From positions 20,464 through 52,269 of the forward strand of contig NW_003206811.1 of NCBI RefSeq assembly GCF_000006405.1: a DNA stretch of 31,806 bases. Reading direction: 5' to 3'. Each line of letters starts with the position of its first letter. Positions within the stretch are counted from its first letter, which is position 1. A program made the position numbers and the translations under genes. Under the pieces are notes generated by a model. It saw only the letters and a program-made list of their open reading frames with translations, had not been told where the DNA came from and did no database searches. Below, in pieces: positions 9,265 through 21,382 of the stretch. This DNA comes from Perkinsus marinus ATCC 50983 (taxonomy: Eukaryota; Perkinsozoa; Perkinsida; Perkinsidae).

Positions 9265-9698
9265 TGAGCCCCATTCAATGGGGCCGTTATGCCAGCCACA
9301 AATTTGTCCGTGAGCCCCATTCAGTGGGGCCGTTATGCCAGCCACAAATTTGTCCGTGAGCCCCATTCACTGGGGCCGTTATGCCAGCCACAAATTTCTC
9401 CGTGAGCCCCATTCAATGGGGCCGTAATGCCAGCCACAAATTTCTTCGTGAGCCCCATTCAATGGGGCCGTAATGCCGGCCACAAATTTCTTCGTGAGCC
9501 CCATTCAATGGGGCCGTAATGCCAGCCACAAATTTCTCCGTGAGCCCCATTCAATGGGGCCGTTATGCCAGCCACAAATTTGTCCGTGAGCCCCATTCAA
9601 TGGGGCCGTTATGCCAGCCGCAAATTTGTCCGTGAGCTCCATTGAATGGGGCCGTTATGCCAGCCACACATTCATCTGTGAGCCCCATTGAATGGGGC
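9265..9698 (+). repeat. 46-bp minisatellite, ten units
   Basis: Each unit carries GTGAGCCCCATTCAATGGGG, a short hairpin with 7-bp arms and a single-base centre, followed by CCGTTATGCCAGCCACAAAT. Units start every 46 bp from 9265. Units 2 and 3 vary inside the hairpin arm; the last two have the centre base G in place of C. Confidence 0.95.
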
Positions 9699-9709
9699 GG
9701 CGAAGTATG

Positions 9710-10194
9710 ACTGCGTCCACTGTGGACGCACAGACACGCGCGACGCACAACGATATAGAATGCAGAACCATGCCAAGAATACCGACATAGTCGATTATAT
9801 AACAGTGACCATGAGAGTAGTTATCAAAACAAGCAAATGCTTTTTGTATGCCGATGCAGCACACGTTGCATACATAAGACACTTGTCTCACACGAATGAT
9901 TATGGTTTTTAATGCTGTGCGATCGCTGTCCTCACATCGCGTGTTTCGAAATTTGAAGATTCAAATTCAGCCAACTGTGTTTAGGTTAAATCCTGGGAAA
10001 TACACAATGCGAAGATCATGAAATTGATAACTACTCCGAGAAAACTCGAAATAACGCTTGCGTATCATCGTCTGATCAGACCAGGGTCCAGGAAAGTATT
10101 TTCCGTCCTGCCCGAGCATGATTATCATGCCATGATATAACTGCAGGTTTCAGCCACACGTTTGGTGCGTGCCTACGAGTACGATCATACTAGA
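9710..10194. other. upstream region of the subtilisin gene
   Basis: Begins with a perfect inverted repeat at 9712-9730 (9-bp arms, single-base centre T). A 74-codon frame at 9688-9912 is not recognisable. The promoter and 5' UTR of the protease should be here, but no specific element can be named. Confidence 0.5.
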
Positions 10195-11622
10195 ATGTCA
10201 GGAATTTACTTCCATACTATCATGTTAGTACGCTCGGCATTCTTATCGACACTACTCGCATATGTCGTGGCCTTCGATAGAGCTGCCACCAACCGTACGC
10301 TGGTCGCGATATCCTATCGTGGGACCCGACTCGACATCCGTCATGTACCGGATATGATGGCACAGGTCATCGCTGGTTCCGGTGGAGGGATATACACCCT
10401 CAGTCAAGACGACCGTGAGTGTGAGCGATGCTTCGCACAAGATGGCATGGTGTATGACTTGAAGGCGATAGGGATTCAGATTGTAGAGTCTGAATGCTCA
10501 GTTGGTCACAGTCAAATTCTGAACTACTTGAAGAAAGCCGAAGATGTGCTAGGTATTGAATTTCAGTGTGAGCCCGACTCTGAGGTAAGTCTAATCCCGG
10601 ACCCCCCGTCGCATACAACTCAAGATTCTGCTAATTGTACTGGCGGCAATTCCGTTCTCGGCACCAACGACCCCGGCTCTTCCTGCCAGCGTAATCTCGA
10701 GATCATCCACATCGGTGCGGCCTGGCGAGCAGCTCGCTCGGCTGGACGTGAGCTGAAGGATGTCGTCTTAGCCATTAGTGACACCGGTGTTGACATGACT
10801 CATCCTGATCTGGTCAACCAATTCTGGAGGAACCCAGCGGACAACTCTATCGGTTACAACTTCATAACGAATACTACTAATGTTACTGATGGCGAAGGCC
10901 ACGGTACTCACTGTGCTGGTAACGCGGCCGCTCAGACTAATAATAGCATCGGCATTGCAGGAGTGGCGAATATTAATGGGTCGGTGCCTCATGTGAAACT
11001 GATGATATTGAAGTTCCTTAGTGATACTGGAAGTGGCAGTATCAGTGACGAGATGAGGGCCCTCAATTTCGCAGTTGAGAATGGGGCTACCGTGTCCTCC
11101 CATTCATACGGCTCTGTTTCCACAAATGAAGTAGAGCGAACTGGTTTCAAGAACGCTGCTGCTGCTGGGCATGTTGCAGTTACTGCTGCCGGTAATCGAG
11201 GAAACAACTTGGACGATAGTCCATTTTATCCATGCTCCTTCGCGAAAGACTTCACACCTATGCTCTGCGTCGCTGCCAGTAAAACTGACCCAGTCGGGCA
11301 CGTCTCTATGGCTGACTTTTCGAGTGCTGGCTCAGCTACGAAGATTGTCGCTCCCGGTGTTGATATCTACTCGACGATACCAGGAGGATCATATGACTAT
11401 AAGAGTGGTACATCGATGTCGACCCCTACAGCTGCCGGTGTCGCGGCTTTGCTGGCTACTTTGGGTCTTAAAGGCCAGGATATAACGAACACGATCATCA
11501 ATTCTAGGACCGCTGGCATAGACAATCCGTTCGGTCTATCTGATATAGGAGAAGTGGACGCTCTCAAGGCCGTTCAGCAGGCTCTAAGACAAGTTTCCAG
11601 CCGCTACTTTCGTGGTGAATAA
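10195..11622 (+). CDS. Secreted subtilisin-like serine protease (peptidase S8)
   Basis: A single-exon gene of 475 residues from the ATG at 10195; the ATG at 10222 (MLVRSAFLSTLLAYVVA) gives a cleaner signal peptide and is an alternative. After an N-terminal prodomain of about 150 residues comes the S8 catalytic domain. Counting from 10195 the triad is Asp196 (SDTGVD), His236 (GHGTHCAG) and Ser407 (GTSMSTPTAAG), with the oxyanion Asn334 (TAAGN). All key residues are present, so an active enzyme is expected, exported and self-processed as in the family. It lacks introns, unlike the three other host genes here. It resembles the extracellular subtilisins described from Perkinsus; that is family knowledge, not a search result. 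It lies between two related flanks, as expected for a member of a tandem array. Confidence 0.95.
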   Translation: MSGIYFHTIMLVRSAFLSTLLAYVVAFDRAATNRTLVAISYRGTRLDIRHVPDMMAQVIAGSGGGIYTLSQDDRECERCFAQDGMVYDLKAIGIQIVESECSVGHSQILNYLKKAEDVLGIEFQCEPDSEVSLIPDPPSHTTQDSANCTGGNSVLGTNDPGSSCQRNLEIIHIGAAWRAARSAGRELKDVVLAISDTGVDMTHPDLVNQFWRNPADNSIGYNFITNTTNVTDGEGHGTHCAGNAAAQTNNSIGIAGVANINGSVPHVKLMILKFLSDTGSGSISDEMRALNFAVENGATVSSHSYGSVSTNEVERTGFKNAAAAGHVAVTAAGNRGNNLDDSPFYPCSFAKDFTPMLCVAASKTDPVGHVSMADFSSAGSATKIVAPGVDIYSTIPGGSYDYKSGTSMSTPTAAGVAALLATLGLKGQDITNTIINSRTAGIDNPFGLSDIGEVDALKAVQQALRQVSSRYFRGE

Positions 11623-11833
11623 TCCCTCCCTTTAAAGTTAGTAACTTCAAGTTACGAGCTCCGAACATCATCGAGCCAACAAATCTTATCTTCATCTTTC
11701 AGTGACGTCTTTCGCTTCATTTTAAGACTTTTCCCTGTCGTTCTATCTCATCATTAAATCATTTAACAGATCGATAAGTTCCGTTGTTTGATCCGTTGTT
11801 GGATCTTTCTGCTCGGGTTGAATGTTTGTTGGA

Positions 11834-12901
11834 AATCTAGCCGATATTGTCACAATATCATTGTGCATCGCAGGAAGGTTTTCAGTCTTGACAACAAATA
11901 GGTTACGGAATATTTATCCATGTTTTGGGTTCCATTCATCGGCCATAGTACGACTTACGAGTGACTCACGACAGCCACGAAGCTTCTCCGTCCAAGAATC
12001 TCTGATAGGCGCGATGGTCGCCATTGGTGTAGAATAGTAATACTGCTGTAGTATAAATCAATTACTATTGCTGGTAACTTCATACCAACGCGGATGAGCA
12101 GCAGCTACTTCAATCTCTGAAACTCCCGTATTACGAGATATCCCGTGATCATGATTCGCTAGATATCCATTATAACTTATCCCGGATAAATGATCCGCAA
12201 AGAGGTACAATTCTTCCCAACAATCCGATTATCTATTCACCGTCGAAAAGGGTCAGAGCCTCTGGTCCAGAAGCCATGTTCGCATCCGATCATTTCTTGA
12301 ATGGTGAGCAAGATATTAACACTAACCTCCATTCTCTCCAATCACTTCAAGTATGGTCGGCTGAGCCCTCAATTCTATGGATTCGGTCAAGATTCATCAC
12401 GTTGTGTTAATTCGGGTTCTTGGCGCAAACCATCGTATAATACGGACCGGTTGAGTTCGCAATGGAATCTAGTGGGGAAAGTGTAACCTTTCTGGGAACA
12501 TGGACTACTTCACGGGGTAATTGGGGACCCCCAATCACGACAATCCTAAATCACGGCATTGACTTGCCTATCTGAAGTGCATCGCTCAACCGACCTCCTC
12601 GTTCCTAAACCGCCACTTATGCACCTAATTGATTCCCCTACTTGTGCATGTAAGACCCCAATCCGTCACGAACCGCTGGCATAGCGGCCCCATCATCCGG
12701 ACAGAATTCTGAATGGTTTAGTCCGCTGCATAGGGGCCCTATGATAGGGCAGCTATGTCAAATCCATTTGTCCAGTGAGCCCCATTGAATGGGGCCGCTA
12801 TGCCAGCCGCACATCTGTCCGTGAGCCCCATTGAATGGGGCCGTTATGCCAGCCACACATTCGTCCGTGAGCCCCATTAAATGGGGCCGCGGAGTATTAC
12901 T
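11834..12901 (+). repeat. Subtilisin-flank repeat, downstream copy
   Basis: Starts 211 bp after the protease stop codon. Closely matches 8692-9709 over its first 430 bp and again at the minisatellite, with extra unmatched sequence at about 12280-12700. A 61-codon frame at 12301-12486 lies in the unmatched part and is not recognised. Confidence 0.8.
12775..12888 (+). repeat. 46-bp minisatellite, three units
   Basis: Same unit as the ten-unit array at 9265-9698, starting at 12775, 12821 and 12867. The centre base of the hairpin is G, G and A. The shared lead-in AGCTATG(C/T)CAAATC shows the arrays are orthologous parts of the flank repeat. Confidence 0.9.
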
Positions 12902-13299
12902 CAGTAAACGCGAGGTTTTTCCAAATGAAAGAGCCAAGTCCGTTATCAGACGAGACTTGTTCTCTTACCCTCAATCATAGCCGCTCGCTCACCTTTAAGA
13001 ATCCAGACCTGCTGCTGCTGTTGATTCCGGTTTTGGAGTCCAACCTCAGGGAGCTTCAAGCCAATCCCCTACAAGGGGCGCCTCACAGATGATTTCCTTT
13101 TCTATTCTTCACGGAGCGACTCTCTCCCTGACCTGCGATGACTCCTGAGAACGCCTTATCCCGTCAATAACAGACCGAGCCGATCTTACCTGCTCTGACA
13201 CTAGTAGTATGATACTAGTAGATACGCACCACGAGCACCACGTATAACACGATCGCGATAAGGATAAGTAATACAGCAGGACTCCACTGCGTGTGCATA
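12902..13299. other. intergenic region, no assigned gene
   Basis: Neither copy of the flank repeat nor Amt intron is alignable here. A short minus-strand frame from 13298 encodes a hydrophobic segment (AVLLILIAIVLYVVLVV) and then stops. It could be a small membrane-anchor exon, but no consistent splice partner was found. Confidence 0.4.
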
Positions 13300-14818
13300 G
13301 TGAGATGATTCGAGTTTGAGGATTGTTGTTGTGGAAAAAAGTAGTTTATAAAGAACGTAGATAGCGAGACCTTATGTGGATGTGGTCTAGCATTATGGTG
13401 AGATCGACGTAGTAATATTTATTTTTCGTATAATATCATTGATAAATTAAATGTTTACTAAATTGAAGACAGTCTGTCTGTATTATACAGATATTTGTGA
13501 GACAATCACCTCTACAGTGTTGGGGAAATTATTGTTGCTTTCTGAGCATTTCTACCATAATTTCTGCAATTAGTGAAGGAACTCCCGAGCTCAGCTGAGG
13601 AAAGCAAACATATCTTTCTTTCAGGTGGATTTACCCTATTCGTGATCCGTCTCGTTTTCTTCAACATGTATGACGTCGCCGGTGTATGCAACGGTTGCCT
13701 TGCTGGGTTGGTAAGAAGATTCTTCTCTCGGCCGAAGTGGGAATTTCAAAATCAGTGTGCGGGGGGAAAATATGCACATACGTTGGTGTACAATCCGGAA
13801 AATTCTCATGGATTCGTGTACATTTCTACCTGAATTCGTATGCGAACTCGTCCTATCAGTGAGGAAACTATCGAAACTTTCATTCCTCCAACACTGGAGT
13901 TTCACGCCCCGTTTCACGTGAAGTGGCCTAATACTCTGTGAAAAAGGCGATTCTATTCGCGGTGATATGCATCAGTAGTCGTGAAATATATTTTTCGTAT
14001 CACGGCTGCCCGTGAAACTCCAATAGTCAAGTCAGGTTTCCATCACTGCTGGGTCGGCTAACGTATCATCATTCAGCGCGTTAATCATCGGCATCATAGG
14101 AGGGTGTCTGTAAGAAAATTTCCCAGATCATAAATTTTCCTAAACTTTTTTTCTCAGTTACCAGACTGCTTCCAGAGTCGTTGCATCACGACACATCGAC
14201 GATCCCATTGATGCGTTTGCTGTGCACGGTATGAGTGGAATTTGGGGGACTATAGCGTGCGTGCTGTTTGATAACGGCAGTGGCTTCAGGTGAATACCAT
14301 AATTTTTTATCATCGCAATTATTCCGTTTTTTCAGTGTTTTCGGACCAGCAGGAATCACTCGTATCGGGCCGAACAACTACGAGCCCTCGGTAAACGTCG
14401 GGACGCAACTAGGGGTAATCTTTAGGTGACTTCCGTCGAAAAAATTTGTATGTTTTTCAGGTGAATCTTTTGGGATTGTTGATGATAATATTATGGTCAG
14501 CATTTTGGAGCGCTGCTGTATTCCTCGTATTTAGGAAGGTGAGTTTTTTCCCCATTTTTTGATCGCCAATTTTTGATTCAGTTTGACCTTTTACACGCCA
14601 CTGAGGAGAAAGAAGTTTTCGCGCCCGACGATTATATGCAATTCTCATCGAGGAGGAAACCGGAGGCGGTTCACCCGGATGATGACGACTCTGATTATTC
14701 GGAAAGGAAATCGAACAAGTCGCATTTATCGAACAACTCCAACAGGAATAGCAACAGTCGGGCGCTGAAGAGATCGTTGGATGGTTCGAGAGATGATGTT
14801 GAGGAAGATGAAGATTAG
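13300..14818 (+). pseudogene. Partial second copy of the ammonium transporter: exons 8-13 only
   Basis: Homology to the first copy begins inside intron 7 (near 13309, matching near 2998). Exons: 13625-13710, 14036-14109, 14158-14289, 14336-14414, 14461-14538, 14582-14818. Each has exactly the length of its partner (86, 74, 132, 79, 78 and 237 nt) and all splice sites and frames are intact. It keeps the second pore histidine block (AVHGMSGIWGT) but has no sequence for exons 1-7, so it lacks the N-terminal two thirds of the transporter, including the first pore histidine. Reading exons 8-12 side by side gives 11 silent changes and two changed codons (Ala to Pro, Ser to Phe). It is either a truncated duplicate that was functional until recently or an alternative 3' end still in use. 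Confidence 0.85.
13895..14022 (-). repeat. MITE-like inverted-repeat element in intron 8 of the second Amt copy
   Basis: Same orientation and position as 3744-3859, with a cleaner left end (TGGAGTTTCACG) and right end CGTGAAACTCCA. Slightly longer than its partner because an AGTGGCC segment is kept. Confidence 0.8.
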
Positions 14819-15420
14819 CGGTGGAATTGACGCTTAGAAAGGATGTGAATATTATTACCGTAATGTGAATGTTGTTATTCATGATGATTACAAGTTGTTG
14901 ACAATACCAGAATATGCTTGTGTGAGAGTTTAAAGTCCAACAACACCTATCGATGCACGAGAGATCAGTTCATCCTCTCACCCCCACAGGGCGAGGTAAT
15001 CCCCTCCCTCCCTGTTGATAGATGTGCCAATAGGAAGAACAATTAATTTTCTTCCGTTGAGCTAATAAAATAATATCTTTGAAGATCTTCATCGGTACTC
15101 GGGATCGAACTCACGGCCTCTACGTGAATAGCAGTTTCTTATACCACTACACCATCTATTCTATACTGACTCACTGAGGAGCAGTTGGTGTAGTGGTACT
15201 GAGTATTACTGAGTATACCCGTCGATTACACAAGGACTGTGGATTGGACTCCCCTCTACTAACCCTATATACTACACCTTCAAGAGGAAGGAATGGAGTA
15301 ACAATCGCGGGTTCGATCCTCAGCCCCGGCCTTTTTCGATATCCTCATGTTACATACAGATCTTTTAAATACATGTTACATGTTATATTAGTAAATGCCT
15401 CATGAAAGATTTCCTTCCGG
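14819..15420. repeat. duplicated 3' flank with SINE-like units (partner of 4654-5272)
   Basis: Contains the minus-strand tRNA-like unit (A-box-like GGTGTAGTGGTA, B-box-like GTTCGATCCCGAG, 15090-15165) and the plus-strand unit from 15180 ending in GGGTTCGATCC at about 15309. Relative to the partner it lacks a 14-nt insertion near 5139, and the 20-bp head-to-head inverted repeat is imperfect. Confidence 0.7.
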
Positions 15421-16016
15421 TAAACACTACTAAAACAACTCAACACAATTTAGTGACAATAATCTGGTCATTAATTATACATTAATTATTCCTTTGAATG
15501 TTCGTTACGGCTGCGGGGTCGATTCCCGGTACGGCTTTTTTCAACACGCTTGGCAAATTCGCATATTATACTACTCCTACTACTACAACAACTCAACATA
15601 ATTTAGTGACAGTGAACTGGCAGTTATACGTTTATTATTTTCCTGATCGTTAACCCCCCGCCCTTCGACTTCCTCCTCATAATAATACACATTGACAAGA
15701 CGAATGTATCTCTGTGTATCTCGTAAGCATTGGAAATTTCTCAGGGAATTTCAGCAAAAACATATAATAATACTTTGTAAAAGAGTTTCATATAACCTCG
15801 TATGAGAATTCCCATTTTCACTATATCATACCCATGGTAGTACAAGTGACCCGAAATGCGGATATTCGTTACAATTTCCCTCACACATAATCGTCGTAAA
15901 TTCCATCATAAAACGCAACAAAAAACCACCCGTACTCTCCCAACACAATACAGCCATCCACAGAACAACATACTCTTCTGCACGCATGCACACAATCATA
16001 TAAAACTTCATTTCTC
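15421..16016. other. intergenic region with a tRNA-like remnant
   Basis: At 15505-15540 a GGGGTCGATTCCCGGT segment followed by a T-run looks like a tRNA T-arm with a Pol III stop. A 25-bp stretch (ACAACTCAACA...ATTTAGTGACA) occurs twice, near 15435 and 15590. The rest, to the kinase stop codon, is probably kinase 3' UTR; long frames there are shadows. Confidence 0.5.
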
Positions 16017-19748
<3,732 letters not shown>

Positions 19749-19753
19749 GCTAG

Positions 19754-20566
19754 TGTTGGTGGAGTAGGAATATATGTAATCGATTTCCTCAACTGAGCTC
19801 AGGAGTTTCCTATACGGTGTTGGAATAGGAATATATGTAATCGCTTTCCTCAGCAGCTGAGCTCAGGAGTTTCCTATACAGTGTTGGAGTAGGAATATAT
19901 GTAATCGCTTTCCTCAGCACCTGAGCTCAGGAGTTTCCTATACAGTGTTGGAGTAGGAATATATGTAATCGCTTTCCTCAGCACCTGAGCTCAGGAGTTT
20001 CCTATACGGTGTTGGAGTAGGAATATATGTAATCGATTTCCTCAACTGAGCTCAGGAGTTTCCTATACGGTGTTGGAATAGGAATATATGTAATCGCTTT
20101 CCTCAGCAGCTGAGCTCAGGAGTTTCCTATACAGTGTTGGAGTAGGAATATATGTAATCGCTTTCCTCAGCACCTGAGCTCAGGAGTTTCCTATACAGTG
20201 TTGGAGTAGGAATATATGTAATCGCTTTCCTCAGCACCTGAGCTCAGGAGTTTCCTATACGGTGTTGGAGTAGGAATATATGTAATCGATTTCCTCAGCA
20301 GCTGAGCTCAGGAGTTTCCTATACAGTGTTGGAGTAGGAATATATGTAATCGCTTTCCTCAGCACCTGAGCTCAGGAGTTTCCTATACAGTGTTGGAGTA
20401 GGAATATATGTAATCGCTTTCCTCAGCACCTGAGCTCAGGAGTTTCCTATACGGTGTTGGAGTAGGAATATATGTAATCGCTTTCCTCAGCACCTGAGCT
20501 CAGGAGTTTCCTATACAGTGTTGGAGTAGGAATATATGTTTGCTTTCCTCAGCTGAGCTCAGGAGA
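19754..20566. repeat. 64-bp minisatellite, 13 units, with four-unit higher-order pattern
   Basis: Units contain GGAATATATGTAATCG, then TTTCCTCAGCACCTGAGC, then TCAGGAGTTTCCTATAC. They differ at the AACTG, AGCAGCTG or AGCACCTG position. Calling these A, B and C, the order begins A B C C, A B C C, then drifts. The array lies immediately upstream of the kinase start codon. The reverse complement of the unit resembles the 3' end of Amt intron 7 in the second copy (GAGCTCAGCTGAGGAAAGC at 13590-13608). Confidence 0.9.
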
Positions 20567-20738
20567 TTCCAAAGCTATAGTTGTTAGATTCACCAGTATT
20601 AAAGTAGGCCAACTCAATACCAGTCCATTAGGGAATGATGATGAGGATAATCTCAAATCGATCTTGGAATTGTCCAGCATGCTTCGTGACGGTTACAAGT
20701 ATCCAATGGCGAGCGAAGGATACAATAAAAGATATTAA
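20563..20738 (+). CDS. candidate terminal exon of an unrecognised gene
   Basis: After a CTCAG acceptor-like end of the minisatellite, a frame runs about 58 codons to a TAA at 20736-20738. Its composition is protein-like (KAIVVRFTSIKVGQL, then NDDEDNLKSILELSSMLRDG) rather than the low complexity of the surrounding repeats. No family is recognised and no upstream exon was found. It may be a stray exon carried by rearrangement. Confidence 0.3.
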
Positions 20739-20884
20739 TAACGCACACAGAAGATACTACTGGGCAATAGGTTGAAATAGGTTAATTATCATTTAGATAT
20801 CGTCGGTATTGAGCTTTAGCTACACTATTGAGTTTTATATACGATTTCGGGGTAGAAGTGTACACGAATCAATGATCATTTATC

Positions 20885-21018
20885 GAAGTTTCCTCCCAGA
20901 ATTTTCTATTATCAACAACAAATGTAGTTGACCATGTGCAGAAAATATTTCACGACTACTGCATATCACCGCGAATAATATCGCGTTATTTTCACAGAGT
21001 ATTACGACGCCACTTCAC
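20885..21018 (+). repeat. fragments of Amt intron sequence and a MITE-like core
   Basis: ATGTAGTTGACCATGTGCA at about 20921 repeats sequence at the end of Amt intron 4 (about 2177). It is followed directly by a partial MITE core (ATTTCACGACTACTGCATAT, CGCGAATAATATCGCG). No termini. Confidence 0.65.
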
Positions 21019-21051
21019 AAATTTCTTCAGTGATGTTACATCAGGACGCTT

Positions 21052-21134
21052 CAATTTCCACTATAGAGTTCTCAGTGAGAACTCTATAGTGGAAATTGTG
21101 AAGAACTCTATGTGGTGAGAACTTCTCACCACAT
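21052..21134. repeat. two adjacent perfect inverted repeats with single-base centres
   Basis: First repeat: arms of 23 bp (21052-21074 and 21076-21098) around one G at 21075. Second: arms of 12 bp (21110-21121 and 21123-21134, ATGTGGTGAGAA and its complement) around one C at 21122. The motif GAACTCTAT is common to both. No mismatch in any arm. Confidence 0.95.
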
Positions 21135-21179
21135 GAGGCAGCTTTCAACACCTCATTCTGAACTGTTCTATCGATAATG

Positions 21180-21300
21180 ATTTCGAGTCGACATATCTAA
21201 AATGGATAACGTCCTCACCAGGATTAGAACTTCCGACCTTCTCGTCAATAACCAACTTACACACCACTTCACCATTTCTCCACATATTACGTCACAATGA
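21180..21300 (-). repeat. tRNA-like (SINE-like) remnant
   Basis: On the minus strand GGTGAAGTGGTGTGTAAG resembles an A-box and GGAAGTTCTAATCCTGG a degenerate B-box/T-arm, about 45 nt apart. The stems do not pair well enough to call a tRNA gene. Similar in layout to the units near 4970 and 15140. Confidence 0.4.
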
Positions 21301-21382
21301 GTGTTGTTCTCCGTTGTAATTCTGGTATGAGGGGTTTAATCCGCGTCTTACTCGCATCCAATGCCCCTTCGCCGACCCCAAC

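Larger units (their letters stand above)
8692..9709 (+). repeat. Subtilisin-flank repeat, upstream copy
   Basis: Alignable with 11834-12901 downstream of the protease gene: both start at the shared CTAGCCGATATTGTCACAAT and finish in the 46-bp minisatellite, stopping within about 10 bp after GGGGC(C/G)GCG(G/A)AGTAT. The upstream copy lacks about 400 bp present in the other and has an expanded 14-bp repeat. The spacing of 3142 bp fits a tandem array of protease cassettes in which this is the 3' flank of a lost neighbour. Confidence 0.8.

Noticed and set aside
9265-9698. CRISPR-like regular array
   Set aside because: Repeats are directly adjacent with no unique spacers. It is a minisatellite in a eukaryotic genome.
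8692-12901. Long terminal repeats around the subtilisin gene
   Set aside because: The direct repeats contain minisatellites and differ in length, lack TG...CA ends and target duplications, and no retroelement protein lies between. Segmental duplication is simpler.
13218-13298. Small minus-strand frame with a strong hydrophobic segment
   Set aside because: About 27 codons and no consistent splice partner; too weak for a gene call.
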